Of a stretch of 64,000 bases of DNA, positions 34,246-43,194 are shown one piece after another (the stretch's first letter is position 1; every line of letters starts with the position of its first letter). The DNA is from Ricinus communis (taxonomy: Eukaryota > Streptophyta > Magnoliopsida > Malpighiales > Euphorbiaceae), in contig NC_063264.1 in assembly GCF_019578655.1 (NCBI RefSeq), positions 13,061,213-13,125,212 on the forward strand. Direction: 5' to 3'. Position numbers and translations under genes: made by a program. Under the pieces are notes generated by a model that saw nothing but the letters and a program-made list of their open reading frames with translations, had not been told where the DNA came from and did no database searches.

Positions 34246-34463
34246 AAATGCAAAAGTTGCGATTCCCAGCACTTTCTCACTCTTTCTCACCTGCATAACC
34301 AATAAGTCCTCAACTCATACACTCAACATAAATAAAACTTACCAAAAACAAACTGTAAAATCTAATCAAACTAAGTTCACAACAAAAACTAAAGAATTAA
34401 AACGAAATTAAAAGAAACAAGCTTCTTTAAAGTCATAAGTTGGACTTTATTCTTTTCTTTGAA

Positions 34464-35645
34464 TCATAAATGGAGCACCAAATTCACCCGCTCCTCCACA
34501 TCCAGTGACCCTCCAAGGTAATGCTTCAACCCCTGCCCATTAACCTTGAAATTTCCCTTTTCTAGATGATGCACTTCAACCGCACCATAAGGGAAGACTT
34601 GTGTCACTGTAAATGGCCCCGACCAACGACTCTTCAGCTTTCCTGGAAATAAATGGAGACGAGAGTTAAATAATAACACACTATCTCCTACGTTAAATTC
34701 CTTCCAATTTTTCAATCGCTTGTCATGCCATTGTTTGGTCTTCACCTTGTAGATTGTTGAATTTTCATAGGCTTGTTGACGCCACTCCTCTAGCTCATTT
34801 ATCTGCCACTGCCTTTGTCTACCTGCGGTATCCAAATCAAAGTTACATGATTTAAGTGCCCATAATGCTTTATGTTCTAGCTCCACAGATAAATGACAAC
34901 CTTTTCCATACACAAGCCTAAAGGGAGTGAACCCTGTAGAAGTCCTATAGGCAGTTCTAAATGCCCATAAAGCATCATCTAGCTTTGTAGTCCAATTTCC
35001 TGCTGGCTCCTACAGTCTCCTCTAAAATACGCTTAAGTCCCCTATTAGTAACCTCTACTTGCCCACTCGTTTGTGGGTGATAAGGTGTGGAGAATCGCTG
35101 AGATACTCCATATCTTTTCAGCACTTTCTCAAGTTGAGAATTACAGAAATGGGTTCCCCTATCACTAATTAATGCTCGAGGAGTTCCAAACCTAGAGAAT
35201 AATCTCTTAAGGAACCTCACAACTACCCTAGCATCATTAACAGGCAAGGCTTGTGCCTCAGGCCATTTAGAAAAATATTCAACAGCCACCATTATATACT
35301 TACATCCATACGAAGAAGGAAAGGGACCCATAAAATCAATGCCCCAAACATCAAAAATTTCCAACACTTGTATACTATGTTGGGGCATTTCATCTCGGGC
35401 AGAAATATTACCTGACCGTTGGCATGCATCACAAACCTGGACATAAGCTCGTGCATCCTGGAAGATAGTCGGCCAATAAAAACTAGCATCCATAACCTTT
35501 CTAGCCGTATGATTTGCGACTTGGTGTCCACCAACCGATCCCTCATGACAATGCTTGAGAATTTGAATGATCTCCTCCCTATATACACACCTCCTGATAA
35601 TTTGATACACTGGAATTCTAAACAAGAAGGGTCATCCCAAATGTA
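34464..35645 (-). pseudogene. pol: Element A integrase, frameshifted
   Basis: The long frame 35625-34975 holds the zinc-binding HHCC domain ([19 protein letters not shown] .. CDACQRSG). It also holds all three catalytic blocks: the Asp of WGIDFMGPF, the Asp of [10 protein letters not shown] and the Glu of [12 protein letters not shown] frameshift near 34960 shifts the rest to the 34913-34464 frame, which carries the LFPGKLKSRWSGPFTV block (GPF domain) and ends in LVLHL. I see no chromodomain, as expected for Athila. Another frameshift near 35640 separates it from RNase H. The catalytic core is complete, but the chain is broken on both sides. Confidence 0.88.
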
Positions 35646-36250
35646 ATACTTCAAGTCGTGAAAGAATTTCTTCTTTTCTTTGGCCGTCATACACTTTGGG
35701 AGTACCCTTTCAGCCAAATAATTTGCATAATCAAAAAAACAAGGAATATCATTTGCCACCTGCATTGAGCATAAGTGCTCATCCGGAAAGAAGTCATCGA
35801 TCTCTTGCTCATTAAGCTCCTCCAAGTGCGGGTTCTCTAATCGAGAAAGATGGTCTGCTGCAAGATTTTTAGCTCCTCGTTTATCCTTAATTTCCAAGTC
35901 AAATTCCTGTAATAGAAGAACCCATCGAATCAATCTTGGCTTAGAATCATGCTTTGAAAATAAATACCTTAAAGCATAATGATCCGTGTAAACAATTGTC
36001 TTTGACAGCACAAGGTAGGAACGAAATTTGTCAAAAGCGAACACGACAGCTAGGAGCTCCTTCTCTATGGTTGTATAGTGTTCTTGGGCGTCCATAAGTG
36101 TCTTGCTAGCGTAGTAAATAGGTTGGAATTTCTTCTCCTTGCGTTGGCCTAAAAGCAGCTCCAATCGCAAAATCACTAGCATCGCATAAGCTCGAAGGGC
36201 GTCTCCCAATCGGGAGAAACCATGATGGGAGCCGTGGTTAATTTTTCCTT
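35646..36250 (-). pseudogene. pol: Element A RNase H domain
   Basis: The frame from 36209 has [10 protein letters not shown], the Glu of [16 protein letters not shown], the Asp of [13 protein letters not shown] and [11 protein letters not shown]. The first catalytic block ([10 protein letters not shown]) lies one frame away just upstream, so a frameshift near 36160 splits the active site. After DHLSR the linker to integrase ([16 protein letters not shown]) is kept to a second frameshift near 35640. Confidence 0.85.
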
Positions 36251-36318
36251 TAATAACTCAAAAGCTCTTAAACAATCATCCTCAAATTCAAAAGGTATAT
36301 CTTTTACTAGCAATTGAG

Positions 36319-37140
36319 TTAAAGGCCTAGCGATCTTAGAAAAGTCCTTAATGAACCTTCATAAAACCACGCATGCCCTAAGAAACTTATGACCCTAGCA
36401 AAGTAGGGGTGGTTACTTATAACTTCCACTTTAGCTCTATCTACTTCCAACCCTACATGTGACACTTTATGTCCTAAGACTATACCCTCTTGGACCATAA
36501 AATGACATTTTTCCCAATTCAACACCAGGTTAGCTTCAATACACCTAGCTAACATCCTTTCCAAATTTTTCAAACAATGGGAAAAGAGTTCTAGAATCGG
36601 AGAAGTCATCCATGAAGACCTCCATCGACTCCTCTATCATGTCATGGAAAATGGCCATCATACACCGCTGAAAGGTCGCAGGCGCATTACACAAGCGAAA
36701 CGGCATCCTCCTATAGGCAAACGTGCCATAAGGACAAGTGAATGTCGTCTTCTCTTGGTCTTCATGGGAATCTGAAAATAACCAGAAAAACCGTCAAGGA
36801 AACAGTAATACTTATGGCCTGAAAGCCTCTCAAGCATTTGATCGATAAAAGGAAGGGGAAAGCGGTCCTTTCGGGTTGCGTCATTCAAGCGTCGGTAGTC
36901 TATGCAAACCCGAAAGCCCGTCATCGTTCGTGTAGGGATCAGCTCCTCCTTTTCATTTTTCACCACCGTCATGCCCCCTTTCTTAGGAACCACACTTGCA
37001 GGGACTCACCCAGCTTACTTTATCGAAATAGGAGTAAATTAAACTTGCATCAAGAAGTTTAATTACCTCTTTTTTAACCACCTATTTCATATGAGGGTTC
37101 AACCGCCTTTGTGGCTGCACCACCGGTTTGAACTCATCCT
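36319..37140 (-). pseudogene. pol: Element A reverse transcriptase, frameshifted
   Basis: The 36993 frame begins near VPKKGGMTVV and runs through GFRVCIDYRRLND and FPLPFIDQMLERLSG to the first catalytic block CFLDGFSGYFQIP. It then shifts frame. Read in the next frame, the fingers-palm region (FAYRRMPFRLCNAPATF) and the second catalytic block, EVFMDDFS (about 36604-36627), are present; the lineage has FMDD instead of YVDD. A deletion after FMDD and another frameshift lead to the 36609-36319 frame (CIEANLVLNWEKCHFMV.., GIVLGHKVS). Active-site residues remain, but no continuous protein is possible. Confidence 0.88.
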
Positions 37141-37210
37141 CCATCAAAATCTTATGAAGGCAGTAACTCGGGTTTATTCCTGGTATGTCAGCCGTCTTAT
37201 ACGCAAATGT

Positions 37211-38228
37211 CTATGCATACCTTCTCAAAATGCACAGCACCATCTCCCTCTCCTCAGGTGTGAGATGAGCGGAAATAATAACCAGTAAGTGCTTTGCTTC
37301 ATCTAGGTAGGCATATATTAAGTGCGCTGGAAACTCTTTCATTTCAAGAACGGGCGGCTCCTCCAAAGAAGGCTTCAGCTTCTTTACTCCTGACCTGTCA
37401 AGATCAACAAAACCATCAGTCTTTTCATCATCAACATCAGCAGCTAATAAGTGCTCTAGCTGCTCCAACACTTGTTCATTGGATAAATTGTCCTCATTTT
37501 CTTGCATTGCCACTTGCAAAGGATCATCAATCTTTATTTCCTGCAATTGAGATTCCACAATATCATTGATAAAATCAATCGAACAGACAGTACCATATTG
37601 CTCATATGGGTATCTCAAGGATTTAGTCAAATCAAATGTAATGCTCTCATCATCTACCCTAAGTTCCAACTTTCCGCTACTAACATCTATCAAAGCTTTA
37701 GATGTAGCTAAAAATGGTCTACCTAGGATCAATGGAACATCACTCTCACCATTCATATCCATGACAACAAAATCCACAGGAAATATAAATTTGTTAACTT
37801 TAACTAGCACATCTTCTATAATTCCTTTCGGGTGTACTTGATTACATACGCTGGTTGTATACTCATCCTGGTAGGAGTTAGCTTAGAAGTGCTTAGTCCT
37901 AACTTCCAAACAATGAACTAGGCATCAAATTGATGCTAGCTCCTAAATCAGCTAATGCTAGCAATTTCAATTTATCTCCAATCAAACAAGGTATAGTAAA
38001 ACTCCCTAGGTCGCGTCGTTTGACTAGAATCTTGCTCTGAAACACTGCTGAGCATTCTGCATTCAAGGTCACCAATCCCAAATCCTCTAACTTCCTCTTA
38101 TTGCTTAGGATTTCTTTTAAAAACTTCGCATACTTTGGCATCTGTGAAATAGCTTCAACAAACGGCAAGTTAATCCGCAATTGTTTGAAAAGATCTAAAA
38201 ATTTACCAAATTGCTGATCAACTTTATC
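37211..38228 (-). pseudogene. pol: Element A aspartic protease region
   Basis: The first frame contains INLPFVEAISQMPKYAKFLK and the protease active site ADLGASINLMP (Asp-Leu-Gly at 37949-37941), where DTG or DSG is the general rule and DLGAS is common in Athila/Tat. A frameshift near 37890 separates it from the 37810-37211 frame with [14 protein letters not shown] and the second protease block DVPLILGRPFLAT. An acidic linker to reverse transcriptase follows (EEREMVLCILRRY). It is preceded in frame by gag with only a stop (TAG, 38229-38231) between them. Confidence 0.85.
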
Positions 38229-38231
38229 CTA

Positions 38232-39841
38232 CTTGAGTTTTGCAGGATATGGAATGGGAGGTTGGTATGGCCTCAAGGAAATCTTCTTCGAATCCTCCTT
38301 CTCTTCAACTGCTCCCTTTTCTTTCTCTTCAGGCTTGTCTTTCTTTTCCGACTCATCCACCTGCACATTAGAATCATTATTAGCGAAAGGCTTAAATGAG
38401 CTAGTAAGTTCCTTACCTGATCTCAAAGTAATTGCTTTAGCATGCTCCCTAGGATTAGACTCTGTGTTACTTGGAAGCGTGCCTGGCTGCCTCTCAGCCA
38501 TCATCCTAGACAACTGCCCAATTTGAGTTTCTAAGTTCTGAATTAAAGCTTGTTGATTCCGAACGGCAGTGTCCATTTGCTGAAATCTGTTCTCTAAAGT
38601 TGCAATGTCAACTCTTCCAAGTTAGGTTTCTTCTCTTGACTACCTCCAGGTTGATGGGGATTAGATTGCATAGGTTGCTGCTGATGCAACCTTTGGTATC
38701 CTGGTGGACCTTGGTTATTGGAGTTCCTCCATCCAAAATTAGGATGATTCCTCCACCCTGGGTCGTATGTATTGCTGTAGGGATCATTCTACTGCCTACC
38801 TACATAATCAACATGCTCAACGTTAGAAACATTAGTAGGCATAGAAGATGCAAACATACCTCCCGCATTACAATTGGCACTGTAATGCGGTCCACCACAG
38901 AATTCACATCAAATTTGAGCTGCTTGGACCGGCATCTGAAGTTGTTCTATCTTTTTGGAAAGTAGCTCTACTTGTGCCACCAAGGCTACTGTAGGATCTG
39001 CCTCAGCCCGATATACAAGCCTTGGACCTCTAGCCCGTGAAATTTGCCACTGATAAGTGTTGGTGGCCATCTCTTCTATCAAATCCTGGGCTTGCTTAGG
39101 TGTTTTACTATTAATAGCTCCCCCTGCAGCTGCATCTACCATTTGTCTAGTGGCTGTATTCATGCCACTATAGAATGTCTGCACTTGCATCCAGAGAGGA
39201 AGACCATGGTGTGGGCAACACCTTAACAAGTCCTTGAAGTGCTCCCAGGCTTCGTACATCGATTCTCCTTCACCCTGCACAAAAGAAGATATGTTATTTC
39301 GCATTTGAGCAGTCTTAGCAGGAGGAAAATACTTATTCAAAACTTTTCAGCCAAAGAAGTCCAGGGTAGTGATCATTTCGGTGGCAAGGATTGCAGCCAT
39401 CTTTTAGCTCTATCCCTCAAGGAAAAGTAAACTTGACCTCAACCGTATGGCATCATCAGTTGTTCCATTAATCTTAAAGGTATCACATATTTCCAAAAGT
39501 TGGCGATATGCTCGTTCGGATCTTCGCTCGCCAATCCTCCAAATTGCCGTGATACGGATCATCTGGATTACATTTGGCTTTATTTCAAAATTATTGGCCG
39601 CCACGGGAGGCCTCACTATCCCAGTTTGCGTCCCTGCTAGAGAGGGCCTAGCAAACTCGTACATGGTCCTTTCATCATTACCTCCATTTGCATTGTGGTT
39701 CTCCATCTCACTAGTTTCACGAACAGGAATCTTTGCTTCAATCTCCTCCTCTACTGCCTGTATACGCCTCCTTAGCAATCTAAGAGAGCGCTTGGGTTCA
39801 GATAAAGGCTCTGTAAGATTAGGATTAGAGCTCCTGGTCAT
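38232..39841 (-). pseudogene. gag: Element A gag, broken
   Basis: The ATG at 39839-39841 follows the primer site by about 140 bases and starts MTRSSNPNLTEPL. The first frame keeps the Athila gag block FEIKPNVIQMI and LEICDTFKING. Frameshifts then move the capsid to the 39340-38909 frame (NKYFPPAKTAQMRNNI, FVQGEGESMYEAWEHFKDLL, CCPHHGLPLW). A TGA at 38909-38911 falls directly before the zinc-knuckle-like CEFCGGPHYSANC (38870-38908). The C-terminal part (LIQNLETQIGQLSRMMAERQ, HAKAITLRSGK) runs to a TAG at 38229. About 540 codons in all; every segment is recognisable and none is intact. Confidence 0.9.
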
Positions 39842-39983
39842 AAACTACCTGAGCACAATAAAGAACAACAACACCAACAAACGGGATAAGAACAAAACTA
39901 TACACAGAAAATAAATTATGAACAAAAAGAGAAATGACTAGACTAACAAATATTAAAATTTTAATTTAGTTCACAGAAACCGT

Positions 39984-40001
39984 TCCCCGACAACGGCGCC
40001 A
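39984..40001 (-). other. Primer binding site, tRNA-Asp type
   Basis: On the minus strand TGGCGCCGTTGTCGGGGA lies six bases after the LTR end, preceded by AGTTTT. It matches the 3' end of plant tRNA-Asp (complement TGGCGCCGTTGCCGGGGA) with one mismatch. tRNA-Asp is the known primer of Athila-type elements. Confidence 0.9.
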
Positions 40002-40007
40002 AAAACT

Positions 40008-41478
40008 TGATGTGTGCTAAGTCAAGCAAGACGATGACCTAAGGCAGTGTACCTATCAGTGGAGTATAGCTAACGGCGAGTACCAAGTGTCGTATTCCCC
40101 AAAGAATGTGTGAACCTAAATCTACTCAATCTTCTCTATTATCTAATCACAGAACATAAATGGCGTTGATGAATAATTTCTAAATTAAATAATAGCTACT
40201 CTAATTGTTGTCGAACTACGTATACTAGGGAATGATTAATTCAAGTAAAAGAATAACCCTTTGGGAATTCTTGTCTCTAAGGAATGGAAACTGAGGGTGG
40301 AATTGATTGATTGAATCCAATTTCCGTGGGAAAGTCTCTACACAATTAACGCCTTTCTCGAGGACACTAACATCTTAACTTAGATTAATTAGGTTGAAAT
40401 CTCTTCCTAACTCTAATTAACCAAATTAGCATTATGTACCATTTAACACTATTGAGAGTTGTTAATTCTCAATCCGGTAGAACGAAAACCCTATCTCTAA
40501 GTGAATTCAATTCTAGGTTGCAAAGGACAATCCAAACCTAAACGTCTTTCTCAAGATCATTCAAATTTCAAAAATCATTCAACAAGATATGAAGAACAAA
40601 TCAATAAATACTTCCATTGCAAACCAATATTGACAATCAATACATTCAATTCAAAATTGAAGTACAAAAATCCCTAGATAAAGAACCCCAATGGGTTAAT
40701 AAACTTAGCTAATCATGTTCATAATCCTGACCAATAAGAATTCAATTACAAAGAATGAGTAAAGATAGAGGAACCCGAATACACCCTTGGATGAGGTGAC
40801 GACTCCGATACCTCGTGCCCAATTTTGGATTGATTCTTGTTCCTCTTACTTAGGATTGAAACCAATCGACAATCCTCGCCAATCTTTGATCTTGAAGAGA
40901 ATCCAAGTGAAACCTTGATCCAAGTCTCCTTTTCTCTTAGTTTCAACTCGAGAAAACCCTTAGGCGGGAAAAAGATGAGTTTTAGACGTTCTAACCTATT
41001 TGCCTTCCTTTTTTTCCTTTCTTCGTTCTTTTAATTAATACCCTTATGCGCCTCAAAAATGGCCGTGTCTAATGGAACCGCAGTGAGTCTGGCCGTGTTA
41101 CTCTCTGTGGACGTGCTCCATAAGATCTACTTCTTCTTTGATGACCAACACGTCCGTGTTGGGTCCCGTGTTAGTAACACGGCCTGTGTTTGTGACCGTG
41201 CTAAGAACTCGGCCTGTGTTTGTGACCGTGCTAAGAACACGGCCAGTGTTGAGACCAACACGGCCATGTTCAGCTTCCTCATGCTCGTACTTAGCTCATT
41301 TGGCGGACTTTGGCGTCGATTATTACTCTAATTCTTTCCTTTTTCATTCTTTGACTTCTTTTGGACCTTATGCACACAAACATACGCATAGGGTGAGTGT
41401 TGGTACCGATTCACATCCAAATATCCATAAAATCGATCTTAAAAACCTCATTTAGATGTGTGTATTTTACGCACATCA
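40008..41478 (-). repeat. 5' LTR of element A (1471 bp)
   Basis: TGATGTG at 40008 and CACATCA at 41472-41478 are its ends on the plus strand. It matches 28869-30325 throughout. A 30-base tandem duplication at 41180-41239, inside the palindrome cluster, is absent from the 3' LTR, so it arose after insertion or was not copied. A segment near 41060-41090 is shortened relative to the other LTR. Confidence 0.93.
41058..41275 (-). promoter_or_regulatory. GGCCGTG palindrome cluster, 5' LTR of A
   Basis: This is the functional-side copy of the cluster (upstream of the transcription start of A on the minus strand). It contains repeated CACGGCC and GGCCGTG half-sites, with a 30-base unit present twice (41180-41209 and 41210-41239). 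The AT-rich TATTAATTAAAAG (complement of about 41028-41040) follows in the TATA position. Confidence 0.5.
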
Positions 41479-41483
41479 AAGGA
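41479..41483. other. Target site duplication of element A, right copy
   Basis: AAGGA directly right of the CACATCA end, identical to 28864-28868. Confidence 0.92.
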
Positions 41484-42430
41484 CTTAGTGAATTCGAAGT
41501 ACAAATAAAACCGGCATTTTACCCAACAACTCAACGAACACATTGCAAAAATTCTGGAAATAGGGTAGGGATTGACAAATGAAAGGCTCAACAAATTGTG
41601 ATGATAAAGCAGAATTGGTAAAAATAAAGAAAGTGGATAGGCTCAAATTGGCTAACAAATGGGCAATATTTCAAAAGGAGCAAAGAAACCTCACAAGTAA
41701 CACTCCCTCATGTGTTTACACTCAAAGGATGTCACTCACACTCATGTTTCACTCAATTAGGCTTTTACCCTCTAATGATCTCACCACTTTCCTTTCACCT
41801 CTCAAATAATTTTCTGATAGTTCTTATGGAACTTAAGCTACTAATTATCAAATTAGACTCCATACAATCTACACATAGCAAAAACTAAACTCTATGTTGA
41901 TTGTAAGAATCAAGAAAACATAACAAAAAAAAAACAAGACGAAAATAAGAAAACTTAGAAGAGGTGTTTAAACTATCCCCACACGCAACTCTAGAAAAGA
42001 TCAGAATTGAAATATGGCAAAGGACTTGAATTTGAACTCAGGCAATGGCTTGATGTGTTTTAGGCTGAATTGAATTCTATAAACTCAACTTTATCACATA
42101 TCAGAAGTCTTTCTTTTGGCCTTTTTTTCTTTTCTTTTGCTTCCTTCTTTTCTTTTTCTTTTATATTTGTATGCCAACTTATAACCAAGAATATTTTGTA
42201 TTAGATTGTAGCAAGTTTGCAATAATAAGACGCTAAGACTTGTAAACAAACGAATAAAGCAAAGATAGACTTAAAGATGACAAATTTGCTAGGATAAAGA
42301 AGAAGAAAGACAGATTTGATTTTATACGTGGAAGAATGAATTTCACACTTCAATAAAACAAAAGGAAATGAATTGGGCTTTAGAAAGAACAAGGAAACCA
42401 AATTGAACAACAAAAATTCTCTAAACAAGA
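41484..42430 (-). other. Element D 3' non-coding region, right part
   Basis: This is the continuation of the D internal region across the insertion of A. It is AT-rich, with T-rich runs at 42110-42170 (plus strand), and without coding signal on either strand. A 21-base segment at 41490-41510 nearly repeats 28845-28865, so the target carried a short local duplication before A inserted. The right end, where chromovirus leader begins, cannot be placed precisely. Confidence 0.55.
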
Positions 42431-42538
42431 AAACGAATCATAAAGAACAATAACAGATTGAGATAATAATTCTGTTTGACACTAAAGAAAACAAATCAAC
42501 TAAAAAATGAAAGATACGTACTTGATTGATGAGCCATA

Positions 42539-42550
42539 GCTCTAATACCT
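42539..42550 (-). other. Degenerate primer binding site, tRNA-iMet type
   Basis: On the minus strand the sequence CATTAGGTATTAGAGC differs at two bases from CATTTGGTATCAGAGC at 9482-9497, including the two spacer bases after the LTR end. It confirms the orientation and the LTR end at 42553. Confidence 0.7.
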
Positions 42551-42552
42551 AA

Positions 42553-42952
42553 TGATATGATGATGGCTAACTTGTGTCAAACCCATATTCAATGTCTTCA
42601 CCAAGGATCGTTCCCCTAATCAAGCAAACAAACTCTAACTCCTAACAAGACCCTTAAATAACTTGTACTTAAAAACCTTAATTATAAAGAATTAAAGGCT
42701 GCTTAACAAAGACAAAGGTTTAGATTAAACTAAGTTTGTAAAATACCAAGCCTTCACTTGATAAATTCACCAAGTTCATAAAGAACAAAAGAAGAGAATT
42801 GACTCTAAAACAATCAACATTCAACCAATCTTTACATAGAAATTCGTACTAGCTTATATAGGCCTTAGAAAAACCTAATTCTATAATAATAAGGAAGCAA
42901 ATACATTAAGACTAGGAATAGAACTCCTAAACTAAAAGGATAACTTAAAACA
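42553..42952 (-). repeat. Chromovirus LTR, short type
   Basis: On the minus strand it starts TGTTTTAAGTTATCC and ends CATATCA, about 400 bp. A TATA box (GGCCTATATAAGC, complement of 42853-42865) lies roughly 90 bases inside. The start is inferred from the TG and the nearby stop of the coding tail. It differs in sequence from the other two chromovirus LTRs here, so three chromovirus subfamilies are represented. Confidence 0.65.
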
Positions 42953-42957
42953 AGACT

Positions 42958-43194
42958 TTAGATCTCCAACCCGTGCTTTAACTCTTGCTTCATGAACACT
43001 CCTAAAGCATCCTTGAACCTCTTCATGCGAGCTCTAGTCATTGGTCCATCATATTTGAGTGGCTCGTGTATAATCCTAGTTGGATTAGGATTCCCAGCTG
43101 GAGTAGGACTCCTCGTGGGATGAGGATTCCTAGTTGAAGTAAGATTCCTCGTGGGACTAGGATTCCAAATTGAAGTAGGATTCCTAGTCGGAGT
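42958..43194 (-). CDS. pol: Chromovirus polyprotein C-terminus with hexapeptide repeats (partial)
   Basis: A 79-codon open frame on the minus strand ending at TAA (42958-42960), truncated upstream by array DNA. The first 42 residues are seven tandem hexapeptides, including TPTRNP, TSIWNP, SPTRNL, TSTRNP, HPTRSP, TPAGNP and NPTRII. Then follow EPLKYDGPMTRARMKRFKDA and LKHGLEI, the conserved chromovirus tail, here with the Arg codon intact that is a stop at 8566. The repeats are encoded by the 18-bp minisatellite at 43077-43194. The reading frame is open throughout. A Pro/Arg/Asn-rich linker ahead of the tail could be flexible or nucleic-acid binding; that is inference. Confidence 0.65.
   Translation of the reverse strand, partial: TPTRNPTSIWNPSPTRNLTSTRNPHPTRSPTPAGNPNPTRIIHEPLKYDGPMTRARMKRFKDALGVFMKQELKHGLEI
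43077..43194 (-). repeat. 18-bp coding minisatellite, 6.5 copies
   Basis: Plus-strand units of exactly 18 bases start at 43077, 43095, 43113, 43131, 43149, 43167 and 43185 (last partial), each close to TAGTTGAAGTAGGATTCC. Units alternate between a GTTGAAGTAGG form and a TCGTGGGANNAGG form, suggesting an older 36-base period. The array lies wholly within the open frame above. Confidence 0.88.

Larger units (their letters stand above)
28869..41478 (-). mobile_element. Element A: complete Athila-type LTR retrotransposon, non-autonomous by decay
   Basis: A 12.6-kb element on the minus strand with all landmarks. In its own order these are: 5' LTR 40008-41478, tRNA-Asp-type primer site 39984-40001, gag, protease, reverse transcriptase, RNase H, integrase, an internal promoter-like region, a post-pol ORF of the Athila type, a 3' non-coding region with polypurine tract, and 3' LTR 28869-30325. 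The LTR ends are TGATGTG and CACATCA (one base changed in the 3' LTR). Flanks carry AAGGA on both sides. Gene order, the tRNA-Asp primer and the post-pol ORF place it in the Athila lineage. Stops and frameshifts break nearly every coding domain. The host DNA is another Athila-type remnant (D), so A is the younger of the two. Confidence 0.93.
42431..43194 (-). mobile_element. Chromovirus fragment: coding tail, LTR, primer site
   Basis: On the minus strand the order is: C-terminal polyprotein tail with hexapeptide repeats (43194-42958), an LTR of about 400 bp (42952-42553), a degenerate iMet primer site (42550-42539) and leader. As at 8525-10606, 3' coding sequence and 5' leader flank one LTR. 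The right edge at 43194 abuts reverse array sequence (AATATGCTCATTAGCC). The left edge merges with element D near 42430. Confidence 0.7.

Noticed and set aside
39447..39914. 155-codon plus-strand frame opposite the gag start of A
   Set aside because: It is the complementary-strand shadow of the gag coding region, which explains the sequence on the minus strand.
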